Origin: Podarcis raffonei | Taxonomy: Eukaryota; Chordata; Lepidosauria; Squamata; Lacertidae | Reading direction: 5' to 3' | Assembly (NCBI RefSeq): GCF_027172205.1 | Contig: NC_070614.1 | Span: forward strand, 33,904,001 to 33,968,000 | DNA length: 64,000 nucleotides | Part shown: one piece after another, positions 12,243-24,130 of the stretch | Position numbering within the stretch: position 1 is the first letter of the stretch | Layout: the number at the start of each line of letters is the position of its first letter | Position numbers and translations under genes: made by a program | The notes under the pieces: generated by a model | Database searches by the model: none | Told to the model about the DNA's origin: nothing | The model's input: the letters and a program-made list of their open reading frames with translations, nothing else

Positions 12243-15200
12243 GGGTTGTGAGTGTAGAGGTGCCCTTTCCCCACCCTTTGGACCACCTGGGAAACTCAAC
12301 AAACCTGTTGCTCCTGGAAGTGGGTGTGCAGCTGAATGGGACACAGGGGAGGGCAGCCTGAAGAAGAACCAATTCCCCTATGCCTGCCCATAAGAAACAA
12401 GAGTCTAGGGTGATATCCACTGTTTCCAGGAACTCTTCTCATTGCTAGACTTTTTTAATTGAGCTGAGAGCTTGTATGGATCCTAGGTGAGAACCCAGAG
12501 ACTGAGAGGCAGGGTATGTCAGAAGAAAAATGTGTGTGTGTAAATGTAACATTTTTATATGCAACTATGTATTTTATATAAACAAAGTTTCCAGAAGCCA
12601 AACCCCTTGTTCTCCTATTACGAGACAACAGGATTAGGGAAGGTGAATATCAACCACAGGGGCCATAATCTTGCAAGCCCATCTCAACTTCCCTATAGTT
12701 GAGCGGATAAACTATTAACCACACTGCATTTGTGGATCTGAATGAGACTACAAGGAGGAGATTGCTTATAAACACAGAAACTCATACAAGGAAGACAGGT
12801 AAAACCAACCCCTCTTTTTGCCTGTTCTGAGATCACGGGATGAAGATGAGGCAAGGAGGACGTGGACCAATCAGCTCACATTCAACACAAGGGCAAATTA
12901 TTCCACCAAGGAAACCAGGTTGGATTTTTGCATCTTCAACAAGGCCCTCTGCATCACTCAGATTTACCATTCCCCACCCCCCAAAAAATCTTTTTTTTTA
13001 AAAAAAAAGAAGAAGAATAAAACCTGTAACCATATTGTATGCATATATTTATGCTTATTCCCCTTCCTCTGAATTACTGGCCATCTGCTTCCTATTTCTG
13101 TATGTGATATTGCTTACCCATCTGGTCTGAAATCTTCTCTTCTGGACAGGGAGTGCAATCGTAGCAACAAAATGGCTCCCCCTCCTTCATTTTCTTGCTT
13201 GAGCCAGGACTGCAACTCTCACTGCATGCAGAAATAGGCCTTGCCTAATCCATGAAACAAAGGAAAATATAGAGATGGGAATCTTTATGGTTCCAGTAGA
13301 GATGACTCCTATTCCTAGAAAAGTGGGCAGAGACCTGACAAGATTCCAATTCCCTCCCCAATCGCCAAGGATGGTACAATCATATGAATACATTTTTTGT
13401 AACTGAGATGTTTTCTAGAGGTTCATGTCTAACACCCAGTTTGACAGAGGCAAGCAAGAAATATTTTTTTCCACATGATGGAAAGGTGGGTAACAAAAGA
13501 GGAGATTCTAATTGGTTTTCTCACTTCCTTCATTTTCATAGAGCTGGTTTCAACCACACTGCCGAAGATTATTTCATAAATAAAATGAATAAAGGTTACA
13601 TATACAGGGGTACCTCGGGTTACGAACTTAATTCGTTCAGGACGTCCGTTCTTAACCTGTGGTGTGCTTTCACTAATGGGGCCTCCCACTGACGCCACAA
13701 TGCCGGCACACGATTTCCGTTCTCATCCTGGAGCAAAGTTTGTAACCCAAGGTACTATTTCTGGGTTAGCGTAGTTTGTAGCCCCATGTGTATCTAACCC
13801 AAGGTACTACTGTCCTTTGGTCCTAATGATGGCATTTCAAATGTTTTGAAGGAAAACGATCTTAAGTGATATTCAAAGATGGAGTGCTCTTAACTGACAC
13901 AATGAAATCACTGTGCATGACAAACTTTGGATCTCAACCAAAGATCATCATTTGACATATATTCAAAGCAAAAGATGAATATATTTAGGTCATCTATCAA
14001 TTTCTCAAAAAAATAATAATTCTTAAAATAATAATTATCTGTAACACTACCGTGGTGAATAAGTTCATGAAGTGTAATTTCCCTGACCAGCTCAAGAATT
14101 TTTCATACATCACAAAATCATTGTGGTCAAGTGAAATGATGTTTACAAACAGTACTGAAGTCAATGTTCATTCCAAAATGGATATGTTCCTACTTTGTTA
14201 AACCGCCTTTGCCATGTTATAGCATCTTCATGGATGGTGAACACTTGATGTGAAGAAGCCTGGGGATCCATCCTCCCAACTTTAATTTTATGAAAGGATT
14301 GGTTTAGGGAAACAATCCAATTAATAACATCCAACCCAACTTTCAACTCTCCATTCTGGTTAAAGGAAACCTCATCTCCAGCACTATTATTAAATAATAC
14401 ACCTCTGAGGAAATGATGGAACTATATTTGAAATAGGAAATCAGAAGAAGAGGATGTGTATCAGTCTTACAAATATATTCAGTGGCAATAGTCTCAAAAA
14501 ATAACAGACAAAGCAACAAACAAACAAAAAATCAGGGAGATAATTTATGGAACAAACCATGGAGTATTTCAGCACCCATGATATGGTACTCTACTGGAAG
14601 AGAAAATTGGCTTCATTACCTGCCATGGCTGTTGATTTTGAAATGACAACTGCCCTTGGTCCTTTAACATTCTTGATTTGAGTCTCCATGAGAACATGTC
14701 ATGAACAGCATGTGCCATGGCATAAACAGCCAGGAAGATACTGTAGCTGTGGCCAATCATGTTCATTTCGAAGAAAGGCCCAGGAAGAGTCCGCACGTTC
14801 TCATCTCCAGTGCAGATATCCCCATCCCCATCCTCTGCAACTGTACTTGGAAATGAACAGGCAAATGCCTGCTGCCAGAAGTCCTTGATGAAATAATCTT
14901 CTTTTGAGGTGGTAGGTTTTCTGCTGGCAGTAAATTGTTGAAATCCTGATATATCATCGGAGTGAATTGCAAAGGACAGAGCCCCATGGATTATTTCTTT
15001 ATCCCAAGTCCTTTGATAAACGAGAGAAGTCAGCTCCACCTGGGCTGTCAATATCCACACTGTACCCTTTGGGTTAATATTCACATGTTCTTGCTCAGAT
15101 AAATATGGAAGCCATCTCAGAAATATCATAGAATAAGATTCTCCGTAGAAGATCATCACATTGGCTTTGCTACTCATTACTTTATCATATATTTTTGCAC

Positions 15201-17502
15201 CCTGTTGGAATAAGTCTTTTAGATCAGTGACAAGAGATAATTTGGGGAATCTTTCTATAAAGGCAAAACAAATGCCACCAGAAATAAACATTGGAACAAC
15301 AGCTTGCACAAATCTTTCTCCATTCTCAAGATCCATGGTAAGGAGTCCAACCCATGTCCACCTGAAATGCAGAAGTACGGAGAGAATCCCCTTATACTGA
15401 AGGGCTTCCTGTGGGACCATTTGGTAGAAGGAAAGACCTGGAGTTTTATCCTCCATGATTGGAGCAGGGCTATATATGAGCTAAAAGGGATTGCAGAAAA
15501 ATGGAAGAAAGAAAGAATAGGAATAGTTTTATGAATATATTCAGTCATTTTTATTCAACATTTCAAGTTACCTTTGGAGTAAGGACCATGTTGCTCCATC
15601 ACTCAATACAAGATGCTTAAAATAATAATACTGAAATACGTCTTGAGTCTTTTGTGTTACTGTAGCCAATTAAGCGTACACACCAAATAAAAGTGAAAAT
15701 TGGAGGTTGAAGTCTGTCAGTATAAAGAAGAACAAGAAAGGTAGCATGTTTCCAAGAAAGGAAGTGTCCTGCTGTATTTAAACCCTTGACACTCTACATT
15801 GCTGTAGCTTTCTTTTTCAGTCAAAACACATCTCCCAGCTTCTTTTATAACATGGGCTTGTACTCCCGGCATAAAGGCATACAGACACCCTTCTGCCAAC
15901 ATTATGCATGCCCATGTTGATCCTATGCTACGGCACCACAAATCCTTAGTAAATGCAAATATCCTTCATAAAGACATACATACACCCTTCTGCCTTGATT
16001 CCTGCAAACACAATGTGGGCATAAAATCAACTTCATATAGTACAGTCTAGTTGATATTCAATATCACATGTGGGTTAATTTTAGCATAGTCCCATGAACT
16101 CTCATCTAATTTTGCCTTCGGTGGGATTTATGCTCCATAACTTTTCACTCCACTTCTGAGAAGCACAATCCAAAAGCTGCCATTTTCCACTCCCAAACCC
16201 TGAGACTTTTGTACATTTCCCCCCAAAAGATTGGTGACTGAATGGAAATCAACCTGCATCATTAGCCTCTCTTGAAATTAAAAGTATTTATTTTGTGTGT
16301 GTTTTCCAAATTGTATCTATAAATTCAAAATCACATCCCCTGTATAAGAGTCTTGCTGTGGTATTTAAGCTTATGCTTTATTCACCACACTAGTTCACAT
16401 ATTTTGGCCTCTGCACAAGGTGAAATATGGCAGGCAATGCAACCATGGGAGGAAAACAACAACTTCAAATCCATGATGCTCCGCACAGAGATTGATACAT
16501 TATACCTGTGGAATTTTATAGATATCCAAGACTGTTGCAGCATGAAGAGAGGTTAGGGGGTCCAGTCCCCCAATGACTGCTATCAAATGATGATGGATGT
16601 CACATTTGTAGTTGGGGACCAATCTGTTTGGGCTGGACATTAGCAGCATTGTAGCATGATAGGTCCCTTTTGCAATGAAATAGCTGTCAAATATGTGGAA
16701 GCCCAAGGTGGTATTGGGTAAGATCTGAGGGTTGTCATTAATCTCCTTCACTGCAAATACCAAGGCCAGGATGTGCTGGTAATTCTTAGTCACCACGCTG
16801 AAATGAGAATTGCATTCTGTATCAAAAAAATATCTCTCATTTTATAAATCACAATTATTGCATTCTCATCATTGTTTGCTTTATGAAATAGTACTGTATT
16901 TTAAACCACATTTGTGGATACAGTCCAGGGTAGTGTACAAAATTGCTTGGATTTTGTTTTCTAGTAAGTCTGATAACCCCCCTTTTATGTGTTAAAAACA
17001 TTTTTTAAACTTTCGAACATATAAAGGAAGAATACGGAATCTATCACATATCACTGAGATTCCTTTCCCTGTTAAGATGGACCACAACAGATTTCAAAAT
17101 AGATATGGAACTTGTGAAAGAAATTTATCTTTATCATATTCTATTATCTTGTTATGAGGAACAAGGGAAATAATTGCATTCTTTATGCTTTTTATGTTTA
17201 AAAATCCATATGCCATAGCTTTCAATATTCAGAGAAAGAAGCTAAGAAAAACAGAAAGAGATAAAAGAAAGAGCAACTCCATACACAAGCTCTTCGGGTA
17301 ATGCCTGTGGGGGTTCTATAGTGAAGGCTAATGCATTGGAAATGATGAAGCTGTGAGAAGCTAAGCCACCAAGGTTGAGGTCTCCTGACTGGTGATACTT
17401 GTGAAGTGGAGGGTGTGGATCATGGACATGACACTTCACAATGTGAGTCTTGCGTGTCATTTCAGGAAGCAGTGCCAGCAGCAACATAAGCAAAGTCGCC
17501 AT
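10533..17502 (-). CDS. Vomeronasal type-2 receptor, complete six-exon gene (V2R-B)
   Basis: Exons are 17502-17285, 16797-16506, 15480-14620, 14421-14194, 13244-13118 and 11437-10533, with the same lengths and phases as V2R-A (2631 nt, 876 residues). The 300-residue 7TM reading frame is identical to V2R-A, and about 1 kb around it looks identical at DNA level, whereas exon 3 differs at about 21 of 282 residues. Exon 1 encodes a signal peptide ([15 protein letters not shown]), but its donor reads GTATGG where the paralogues have GTAAGG. The normal upstream region stops about 60 bp before the ATG and is replaced by intron 1 sequence leading to a second exon 1 at 19114-19331. Transcription may therefore start at that exon. 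The frame is intact, so the gene is probably functional. Confidence 0.93.
11840..12242 (+). repeat. Old retroposon with (CAAT)n tail in intron 5 of V2R-B
   Basis: Paralogue of the block at 1328-1760. It ends in a clean (CAAT)n run at 12210-12242. The rest of intron 5 up to 13117 shows no recognised feature beyond an A-rich tract near 12990-13020. Confidence 0.55.
13603..13813. mobile_element. MITE with GGTACCTC termini
   Basis: The left end reads TACAGGGGTACCTCGGGTTA and the right end AAGGTACTACTGT. It occupies the same place in intron 4 as the copy at 4179-4406 and shares internal sequence with it. Confidence 0.65.
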
Positions 17503-17563
17503 CCTGAGTGTGAAGGCAAATCTTCACTTGAGAAACATGACATTTTTTCCACAGAAAACTCTC

Positions 17564-17963
17564 ATTTTATAAAATTATAATTACTGTATGCTCATCATTG
17601 TTTGCATTATGAAATAGTACAGTATTTTAAAAAAACATTTCTGGAAGCAATCTAGGGTGGTTTACAAAATTCCTTGGCTTTTTGTTTCTTTTTCTTTTTT
17701 AGTAAGTACGTATTTGTGTGAGCCATGAAGCCCTTCAGTCAATCAACCTATTGCAGACCAGAAATATACTGGAGGCAGCACATTCATTGTTTAAAGCTGT
17801 GATTCTCTCCACTATAAATTATTTAAGTGAAAGCAGTTCTTGTTAGCATATCATTATGGGTCATAAATGAGCATTTAATAAAGGAGTTACTGAAGACTAA
17901 AAAGAACCCAACAAAACTCCAATGATAGGGAAATGATGTAAGTATGTGATCAAATATGCATTA
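17564..17963 (-). other. Duplicated piece of V2R intron 1
   Basis: From about 17564 the sequence matches intron 1 of V2R-B starting at about 16838 (CTCATTTTATAAA, then CATCATTGTTTG, then ATGAAATAGTACAG). The join to the exon 1 upstream sequence is abrupt and shares only CTC. After about 17710 there is sequence of unknown origin up to the solo LTR. Intron 1 similarity resumes at 18791. Confidence 0.75.
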
Positions 17964-17968
17964 ACAAC

Positions 17969-18790
17969 TGTCAGAGCTGCCCGAGGTCCCAGCTCACAAA
18001 GGACCAACGCCGGTTCGTTGTTAAGTACGAAAGTCATTATTGAAGTTCAGTTTCATTTTCACAGCCGCAGCGTGCAGCTCTACGTCTCAAACTCTAGACC
18101 GCTGAAGCTCCGTCTGAATCTCCTCCCCCCAGACACCAGTTTAAGACTCTAGCCTTGCTCCACCTCTTCCTTTGCTCTCTCCTCCTCTGGTTCCGCCTGT
18201 CCGTCGGGGTCTCGCCCTTCCTAGACTCTTCTGACACTGAGTCCCCTGAGTCTTCCCCCTGCCTCCGGCGGGCTTTGGGACCTGGTTCCCAATCCGGGTT
18301 TTCTGCTGTCCCGCGCGCCTGTACATTCGAACTTGGCGCGCGCGCCCAGCCGGCAACCTTCCTCCTGACCGTTACACTGCTGCTGTCACTGTTCCCCCCT
18401 TCGGGGAGGCTAGCTGGAACTGACCTCCCCTCCGTTCCCCCACTCTCCGATAGAGGCATGGTCAGCCCTGACTCATCTTCTCTCCCCGCTGGAGGAGACG
18501 CTGGTCCTGACACATGTGACTCTTCCCCACTACGCTGTGGCGGGGAAGCTGGTCCTGATCTCCCACTGCTGCTTTGGGAGTCCCCGCTGTCCCCTTGTTT
18601 CTGGTGCGTCCCCCCTGGGACCCCCCTTGCCCTGACCATCGGCGCCCCCTTCTGGGAATCTTCTGATTCGCTGGAGAAGCTCATGGAATCTCTCGGGTCA
18701 CTGTCATACTCCCCTACGCTGCCCTCAGATTCTTCCCCTTCGCTCTCCATTTCCTCTTTCCCTTGTGCTTCTGCTCCTGAGCCCCTGACA
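17969..18790 (-). mobile_element. Solo LTR of a retrovirus-like element, 822 bp
   Basis: The ends are TGTCAG and CTGACA, an inverted TG...CA pair, and the element is flanked by a perfect 5-bp target duplication ACAAC (17964-17968 and 18791-18795). On the minus strand it begins TGTCAGGGGCTC. It is GC-rich compared with the intron around it. No internal region is present, as after LTR-LTR recombination. The minus strand has an open stretch of 218 codons, acidic and serine-rich, with no domain I recognise. The exact target duplication suggests moderate to young age. Confidence 0.85.
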
Positions 18791-19113
18791 ACAACATTTT
18801 AAAAACTCTGGTACATACAAAGAGAAGAAAACAAAATCCATCACATATCACTGAGATTCATTTCCATGGAAAAATGGACCACAACAGATTTCAAAATTAA
18901 TAGATATGAACCTAGGCTATGCAAGCTTTTATAAGTCAGTGAGAAGAAATTTATCTTTATTATGTTGCATTATCCTGTTATGTAGAAACTGGAACATTCC
19001 TAATTACATTATTTATATTTTTCTCTATTCAAAATCAATATGCCACAACTTTCAGTATTCAGTGAAAGAAACTAAGAAAAACAGAAAGAGATAAAGAAAG
19101 AGCAACTCCTTAC

Positions 19114-19331
19114 GCAAGCTCTTCGGGTAATGCCTGTGGGGGTTCTTTAGTGAAGGCTAATGCATTGGAAACGATGAAGCTGTGAGAAGCTAAGCCACCA
19201 AAGATGAGGTCTCCTGACTGGTGATACTTGTGTAGTGGAGGGTGTGGATCATGGACACGACACTTCACAATGTGAGTCTTGCATGTCATTTCAGGAAGCA
19301 GTGTCAGCAGCAATATAAGCAAAGACGCCAT
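19114..19331 (-). CDS. Extra copy of V2R exon 1 (possible alternative first exon of V2R-B)
   Basis: The 218-bp open exon encodes a signal peptide and the N-terminus ([35 protein letters not shown], ending PEEL). It has the consensus donor GTAAGG and phase 2, which matches the phase of V2R-B exon 2 at 16797. No exon 2-6 of its own follows; the next exon downstream is exon 1 of V2R-B. Its upstream region is collinear with that of V2R-A and keeps the TATA-like site. It is either a usable alternative exon 1 of V2R-B or an orphan left by unequal exchange. Confidence 0.8.
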
Positions 19332-19427
19332 CCTGAGTGTGAAGGCAAATCAACATGACATTCTTTCCACAGAAAACTCCCTTTTTTCAATGTCAACAGC
19401 TGCAAAGGCTGATTTAAATGCTTATTC

Positions 19428-19442
19428 AGTTTTTAAATAGGC
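19428..19442 (-). promoter_or_regulatory. Candidate TATA-like element upstream of the extra exon 1
   Basis: CCTATTTAAAAAC on the minus strand, at the same spacing from the ATG as in V2R-A. V2R-B's own exon 1 has no counterpart. Confidence 0.35.
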
Positions 19443-19844
19443 CAGAACTCTGCAGTATAAACACAACTAAGCCCTAGCGGTAGTTATAAATTCTAGTGTT
19501 TATATTGACCAAATAACAACTTTCTTTTTTTCTTTCCTTTTCGAATTCCACAGCGGGTTCAGCGTGCAACAAAATTAATAATAGTCATTGCTGTAATGAC
19601 AGAGGAAAATAATTACATAGTCAACGTTGGGGTTCCTCTGTGTAATTGCAGGAGGAAACTTGTTTGTTACATCTGAAGATTCCCCCACACCTTCCGCCTA
19701 GTTGAGTATCAAATGATACTTTGGCTTGGATGAGGGAGGCAACAAGGCTTCAGACGTATAACATCATAGTTTGGCATTAATGTACACTTAAACTTGTATT
19801 AGGAGCACTGTGCTGAAGATTTAAAGGCAACTTACCAACACATA

Positions 19845-20186
19845 GGGACGCGGGTGGTGCTGTGGGTTAAACCACAGAGCCTAGGACTTGCCAATCAGAA
19901 GGTCGGCTGTTCGAATCCCCGCAACGGGGTGAGCTCCTGTTGCTCGGTCCCTGCTCCTGCCAACCTAGCAGTTTGAAAGCAAGTAGATAAATAGGTATCA
20001 CCCCGGCAGGAAGGTAAACGGTGTTTCCGTGCACTGCTCTGGTTGGCCAGAAGTGGCTTAGTCATGCTGGCCACATGACCTGGAAACTGTACGCTGGCTC
20101 CCTCAGCCAATAAAGCGAGATGAGCGCCGCAACACCAGAGTCGGCCACGACTGTACCTAATGGTCAGGGGTCCCTTTACCTTTACC
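19845..20186 (+). mobile_element. Sauria SINE, full length
   Basis: The 5' end GGGACGCGGGTGG and the tRNA-like GGTTCGAATCC-type box (here CTGTTCGAATCCCC) are followed by the conserved body and the 3' tail GTCAGGGGTCCCTTTACC. It is flanked by a perfect 12-bp target duplication TACCAACACATA (19833-19844 and 20187-20198). The collinear V2R-A flank near 8650 has the empty site (TTACTAACACATACCG). SINEs of this family are mobilised by LINE machinery and are characteristic of squamates. Confidence 0.95.
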
Positions 20187-20979
20187 TACCAACACATACC
20201 GCAGCTTGTGGGGAGGGAGGCATTTTCTAATTAGGAAATGTGGTGGGCGGGCTCATCAATGAAGTTGGAAGGCAGAGCGAGTCTTACTTTTACAAGAGCA
20301 AGGCCTAATTGGTAGCAACCCAGCTGCTGAGTCCTTTCAATCTGTAGCCTCAAATTCCTCCTTTGCCACTTCTTTCTTGTCTTGCTTCTGAATGCCAGAG
20401 AAAGAACCCCTTAGCCTTTGGGAAGACAGAGAGGGCACTGATGTAGGGTCCCAAGAAGCTTGCCCATGTCTGTAGCTTCACAAGGGTTTTGCTTGTTCCC
20501 TCTATTACATTTCTTGTCCTCCCACTCAGGGGCGGGTTACAACAAATGAAGCAGTATTTTAAACAACTTAGCATTTAGTAAATATGGGGGTGGTAGAAAT
20601 TGGCATATCAAGTGTCGAAAGCCAGGGTAAAGAGATGAGACCAGCAACTGCTGAAAGTTGTATAATGCAGTACCTTCTCTGTTTCACTTGGAACAGTTCA
20701 GGGATTTGGCACTGGGCACCATGCACAAGTTAATGAGGATTCCACCAGAGCTCTGGAGCCTTGAGAGGTGACAACCCAGCAAGTCACTGTGTTTGCCTTA
20801 GTGCTTAACACCAGGTGATTATACTACTGCTTACTCTATGAATTTCAGATCTTCTGGGTTTCTTTTAATCTGCAGCCTTTATGGCCCATATTTCTTTACC
20901 ATGTAATGCAATTCTTAGTGTATTTGAAGAGCTAGTGTATGGCAGTATCTACCATTGCAGGACATTAGTGGGGGGCTCC

Positions 20980-21640
20980 TTAGACTGTATGGATGGAAGG
21001 TGGCCTGCTCTTGATTGTTACACTCCCTCTGAAGGAAATTGTACACAACCTGGGAATAATTATCAATTCACTGCTGTCACTTGAAGCTCAGGTGGCCTTG
21101 GTGGCCCAGTTGTGCTCCTATCTGGACAAGTAAGGCCTAATGTAATTCGTCTAAGCTTTGGTAACTTGTAAGTTATATTATTGCAAAGTGTTATATGTGG
21201 GGCTGCCTCTGAAGATGGTTTGGAAACTACAGCTGGTGTAGAATTCAGTAACCAGGTTTCTCACTGGTGCAAGAAAGTTTACCAATACCAATCCTGGCAC
21301 AATTGCACTGGTTCCCCAGGAACAATAAAAGTAATGGTTTTGACCTATTAAGCCTTCAGTTACTCAGAACCACAATGTCACAAGGACTTCCACTCCCCAA
21401 ATGAACTGACCCAGACTGTGTGCTCATCATCTGAGGCGCTTCTTACTGTGCCTGCTCCACAAGAGGTCCAGAGGGTGGCAACACGAGAACAGGCCTTTTC
21501 TGCTGTGATTCTCTATTTGAGGAGTGCTTGCCCCAGGGTGGCTCACCTGGTGTCAGCAATGTACCGTCATTATATATCTTTAGGCACCAGGCAAAATCCT
21601 ATATAACCAGGCCATGCAATATTTGGCTAAATTCCCTAAG
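20980..21640 (+). mobile_element. Degenerate L2/CR1-like LINE remnant, second duplicated copy
   Basis: Collinear with 9330-9960, including GGAAATTGTACACAACC and GTTATATGTGGGGCTGCCTC, and broken in several places. Confidence 0.8.
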
Positions 21641-21884
21641 CCCTTATTCTTAAGGGTTTAAATTGCACAACTCTGATCAAGATCTGTTTTAGGTTCATGG
21701 ATTGCAAGATGACTTGCTCTAAATAATTCAGGTTTGTGGCCACATGTATATACATAAGGAGATCTTGCTACAGAGTGCAAAGGTTTTGTTTTTTAGGAAA
21801 GAGAGTGTGCATATGTTTAAAAGATAGAGAGGTCCAAAGAAAATTGAAATAGAACAAATTTACCAAGAAAATAATTCATAAACA

Positions 21885-23245
21885 CCCAAACAACCAAATA
21901 TTCATTGGTTGTGCAGACTAGAGCAAAACACACCCACATTCATCCAGCCTTTCGTCTTATCAGCTCTGAGGAAATGATGGAACTATATTTGAAAAAGGAA
22001 ATCAGAAGAAGAGGATGTGTATCAGTCTTAGAAATATATTCAGTGGCAACAGTCTCAAAAAAGAACAAACAAACAAACAAAACTCAGGAAGATAATTTAT
22101 TGAACAAACCATGGACTATTTCAGCACCAATGATACGGTGCTGTACTGGAAGAGAAAATTGGCTTCATTACCTTCCATGGCTCTTGATTTTGTAATAACA
22201 ACTGCCCTTGGTCTTTTAACATTCTTGATTTCAGTCTCCATGAGAACATGTCATGAACAGCATGTGCCATGGCATAAACAGCCATGTAGATACTGTAGCT
22301 GTGGCCAATCATGTTCATTTCAAAGAAAGGCCCAGGAAGAGTCCCCACGTTCTCATCTCCAGTGCAGATATCCCCATCCACATCTTCTGCACCTGTACCT
22401 GGAAATGAACAGGCAAAGGCCTGCTGCCAGAAGTCCTTGATGAAATAATCTTTGTTTGAGGTGGCAGGTTTTCTGGCAGCAGTAAATTGTTGAAATCCTG
22501 ATATGTCATTGGAGTGAATTGCAAGGGACAGAGCCCCGTGGATTATTTCTTTATCCCAAGTCCTTTGATAAACGAGAGACCTGCATCATTAGCCTCTCTT
22601 CAAATTAAAAGTATTTATTTCATGTGTGTTTTTCCAAATTGTATCAATAAATTGAAAATCACATCCCCTGTATAAGAGTCCCGCTGTGCTATTTAAGCTT
22701 ATGCTTTATTCACCCCACCAGTTCACATATTTTGGCCTCTGCACCACAAGGTGAAATATGGCAGGCAACACAATTCCTTTCCCTGTTAAGATGGACCACA
22801 ACAGATTTCAAAATAGATATGGAACTAGTCTATGCAAGCCTACATTAGTCAGTGAAAGAAATTTATCTTTATCATATTCTATTATCTTGTTATGGGGAAC
22901 AAGGGACATATCTTTAATTGCATTCTTTATACTTTCTATGTTTAAAAATCCATATGCCATAGCTTTCAATATTCAGAGAAAGAAGCTAAGAAAAACAGAA
23001 AGAGATAAAAAAAGAGCAACTCCTTACGCAAGCTCTTCGGGCAATGCCTGTGGGGGTTCTTTAGTGAAGGCTAATGCATTGGAAATGATGAAGCTGTGAG
23101 AAGCTAGACCACCAAGGATGAGGTCTCCTGACTGGTGATACTTGTGAAGTGGAGGATGTGGATCATGGACATGACACTTCACCATGTGAGTCTTGCATGA
23201 CATTTCAGGAAGCATTTCCAGCAGCAACATAACAAAAGTCGCCAT
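21885..23245 (-). pseudogene. Collapsed V2R pseudogene (V2R-D): exon 1 plus part of exon 3
   Basis: The last few codons of exon 6 (near 21945-21963) are joined directly to the 5' edge of exon 4 (CTCTGAGGAAATG), deleting most of exon 6 and exons 5 and 4. Exon 3 runs only from its 3' end at 22172 to about 22579, then jumps into intron 2 sequence (CTGCATCATTAGCC). Near 22770 a third junction skips exon 2. Exon 1 (23245-23028) is still open, with donor GTAAGG and signal peptide MATFVMLLLEMLPEM. The unit is about 1.4 kb instead of about 8 kb and cannot encode a receptor. Confidence 0.88.
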
Positions 23246-23649
23246 TCTGAGTGTGAGGGCAAGTCTTCACTTGAGAAACATGACATTCTTTCCACAGAAA
23301 ACTCCCTTATTTCAATGTCACCAGTTGCAATGACTGATTTAAATGTTTTTTCAGTTTTCAAATAGGCCAGAACCCTGAAGCATAAATACCACTAATCCCT
23401 AGCAGTAGTTATAAATTCTAATGGGTATATTGACTAAAAAACAACTTTCAATTTATTTCCAGTTCAGATTCCACAGGGGTGCAGCATGCAAGATAATTAA
23501 TAATAGTAATTGCTGTAATGACAGAGGAAAATAATTCCAAAGTCAATGTTGAGGTTCCTCTGTGTGATTGCAGAAGGAAACTTGTTTGTTACATCTGAAG
23601 ATTCCCTCTTTCCTTCCACCTACTTGAGTATCAAAGGATGCTTTGGCTT

Positions 23650-24130
23650 GGATGAGGACTTGGATGGTAACTTGCAGGTGAGATCACGGCAATGTGTTAT
23701 ATTTAGGGCTGCCTCTTAAGATGCTTTGGAAACTACAGCAGGTGTAGAATTCAGTGGTCAGGTTGCTCACTTGTGCAAGAAAGTTTGAGCATCTAACACC
23801 AATGCTGGCACAACTGTCCTGGCTGCCAATTAGTTTCCTGGCCAAATAAAAGTGCTGGTTTTGACCATGAATCCTTCAGTTGTTCAGAACCACAATGCCA
23901 CAAGGACTGCCTCTCCCCAAAGGAACTGACCCAGACCATGTGCTCATCATCTGAGGCCCTTCTTCCTATTTCTGCAGTGGAGTTTTCACCCCAGGGTGGC
24001 TTACCTGGTACCGTCATTATATAACTTTAGGCACCAGGCAAAATCTTTCCTGTATAACCAGGCCTTTGGTCTTTATAACATTTTTACTGTGTAATATGTT
24101 ATGCACAATTATTATTTGGCTAAATTCAAA
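23650..24130 (+). mobile_element. Degenerate L2/CR1-like LINE remnant, third copy
   Basis: Matches the remnants at 9330 and 20980 (GTGTTATATTTAGGGCTGCC, then CTACAGCAGGTGTAGAATTC) but is shorter at its 5' side. Confidence 0.7.

Noticed and set aside
18155-18802. 215-codon plus-strand ORF in the solo LTR
   Set aside because: It lies opposite the minus-strand open stretch in GC-rich LTR sequence, has no recognisable domain and runs past the LTR end.
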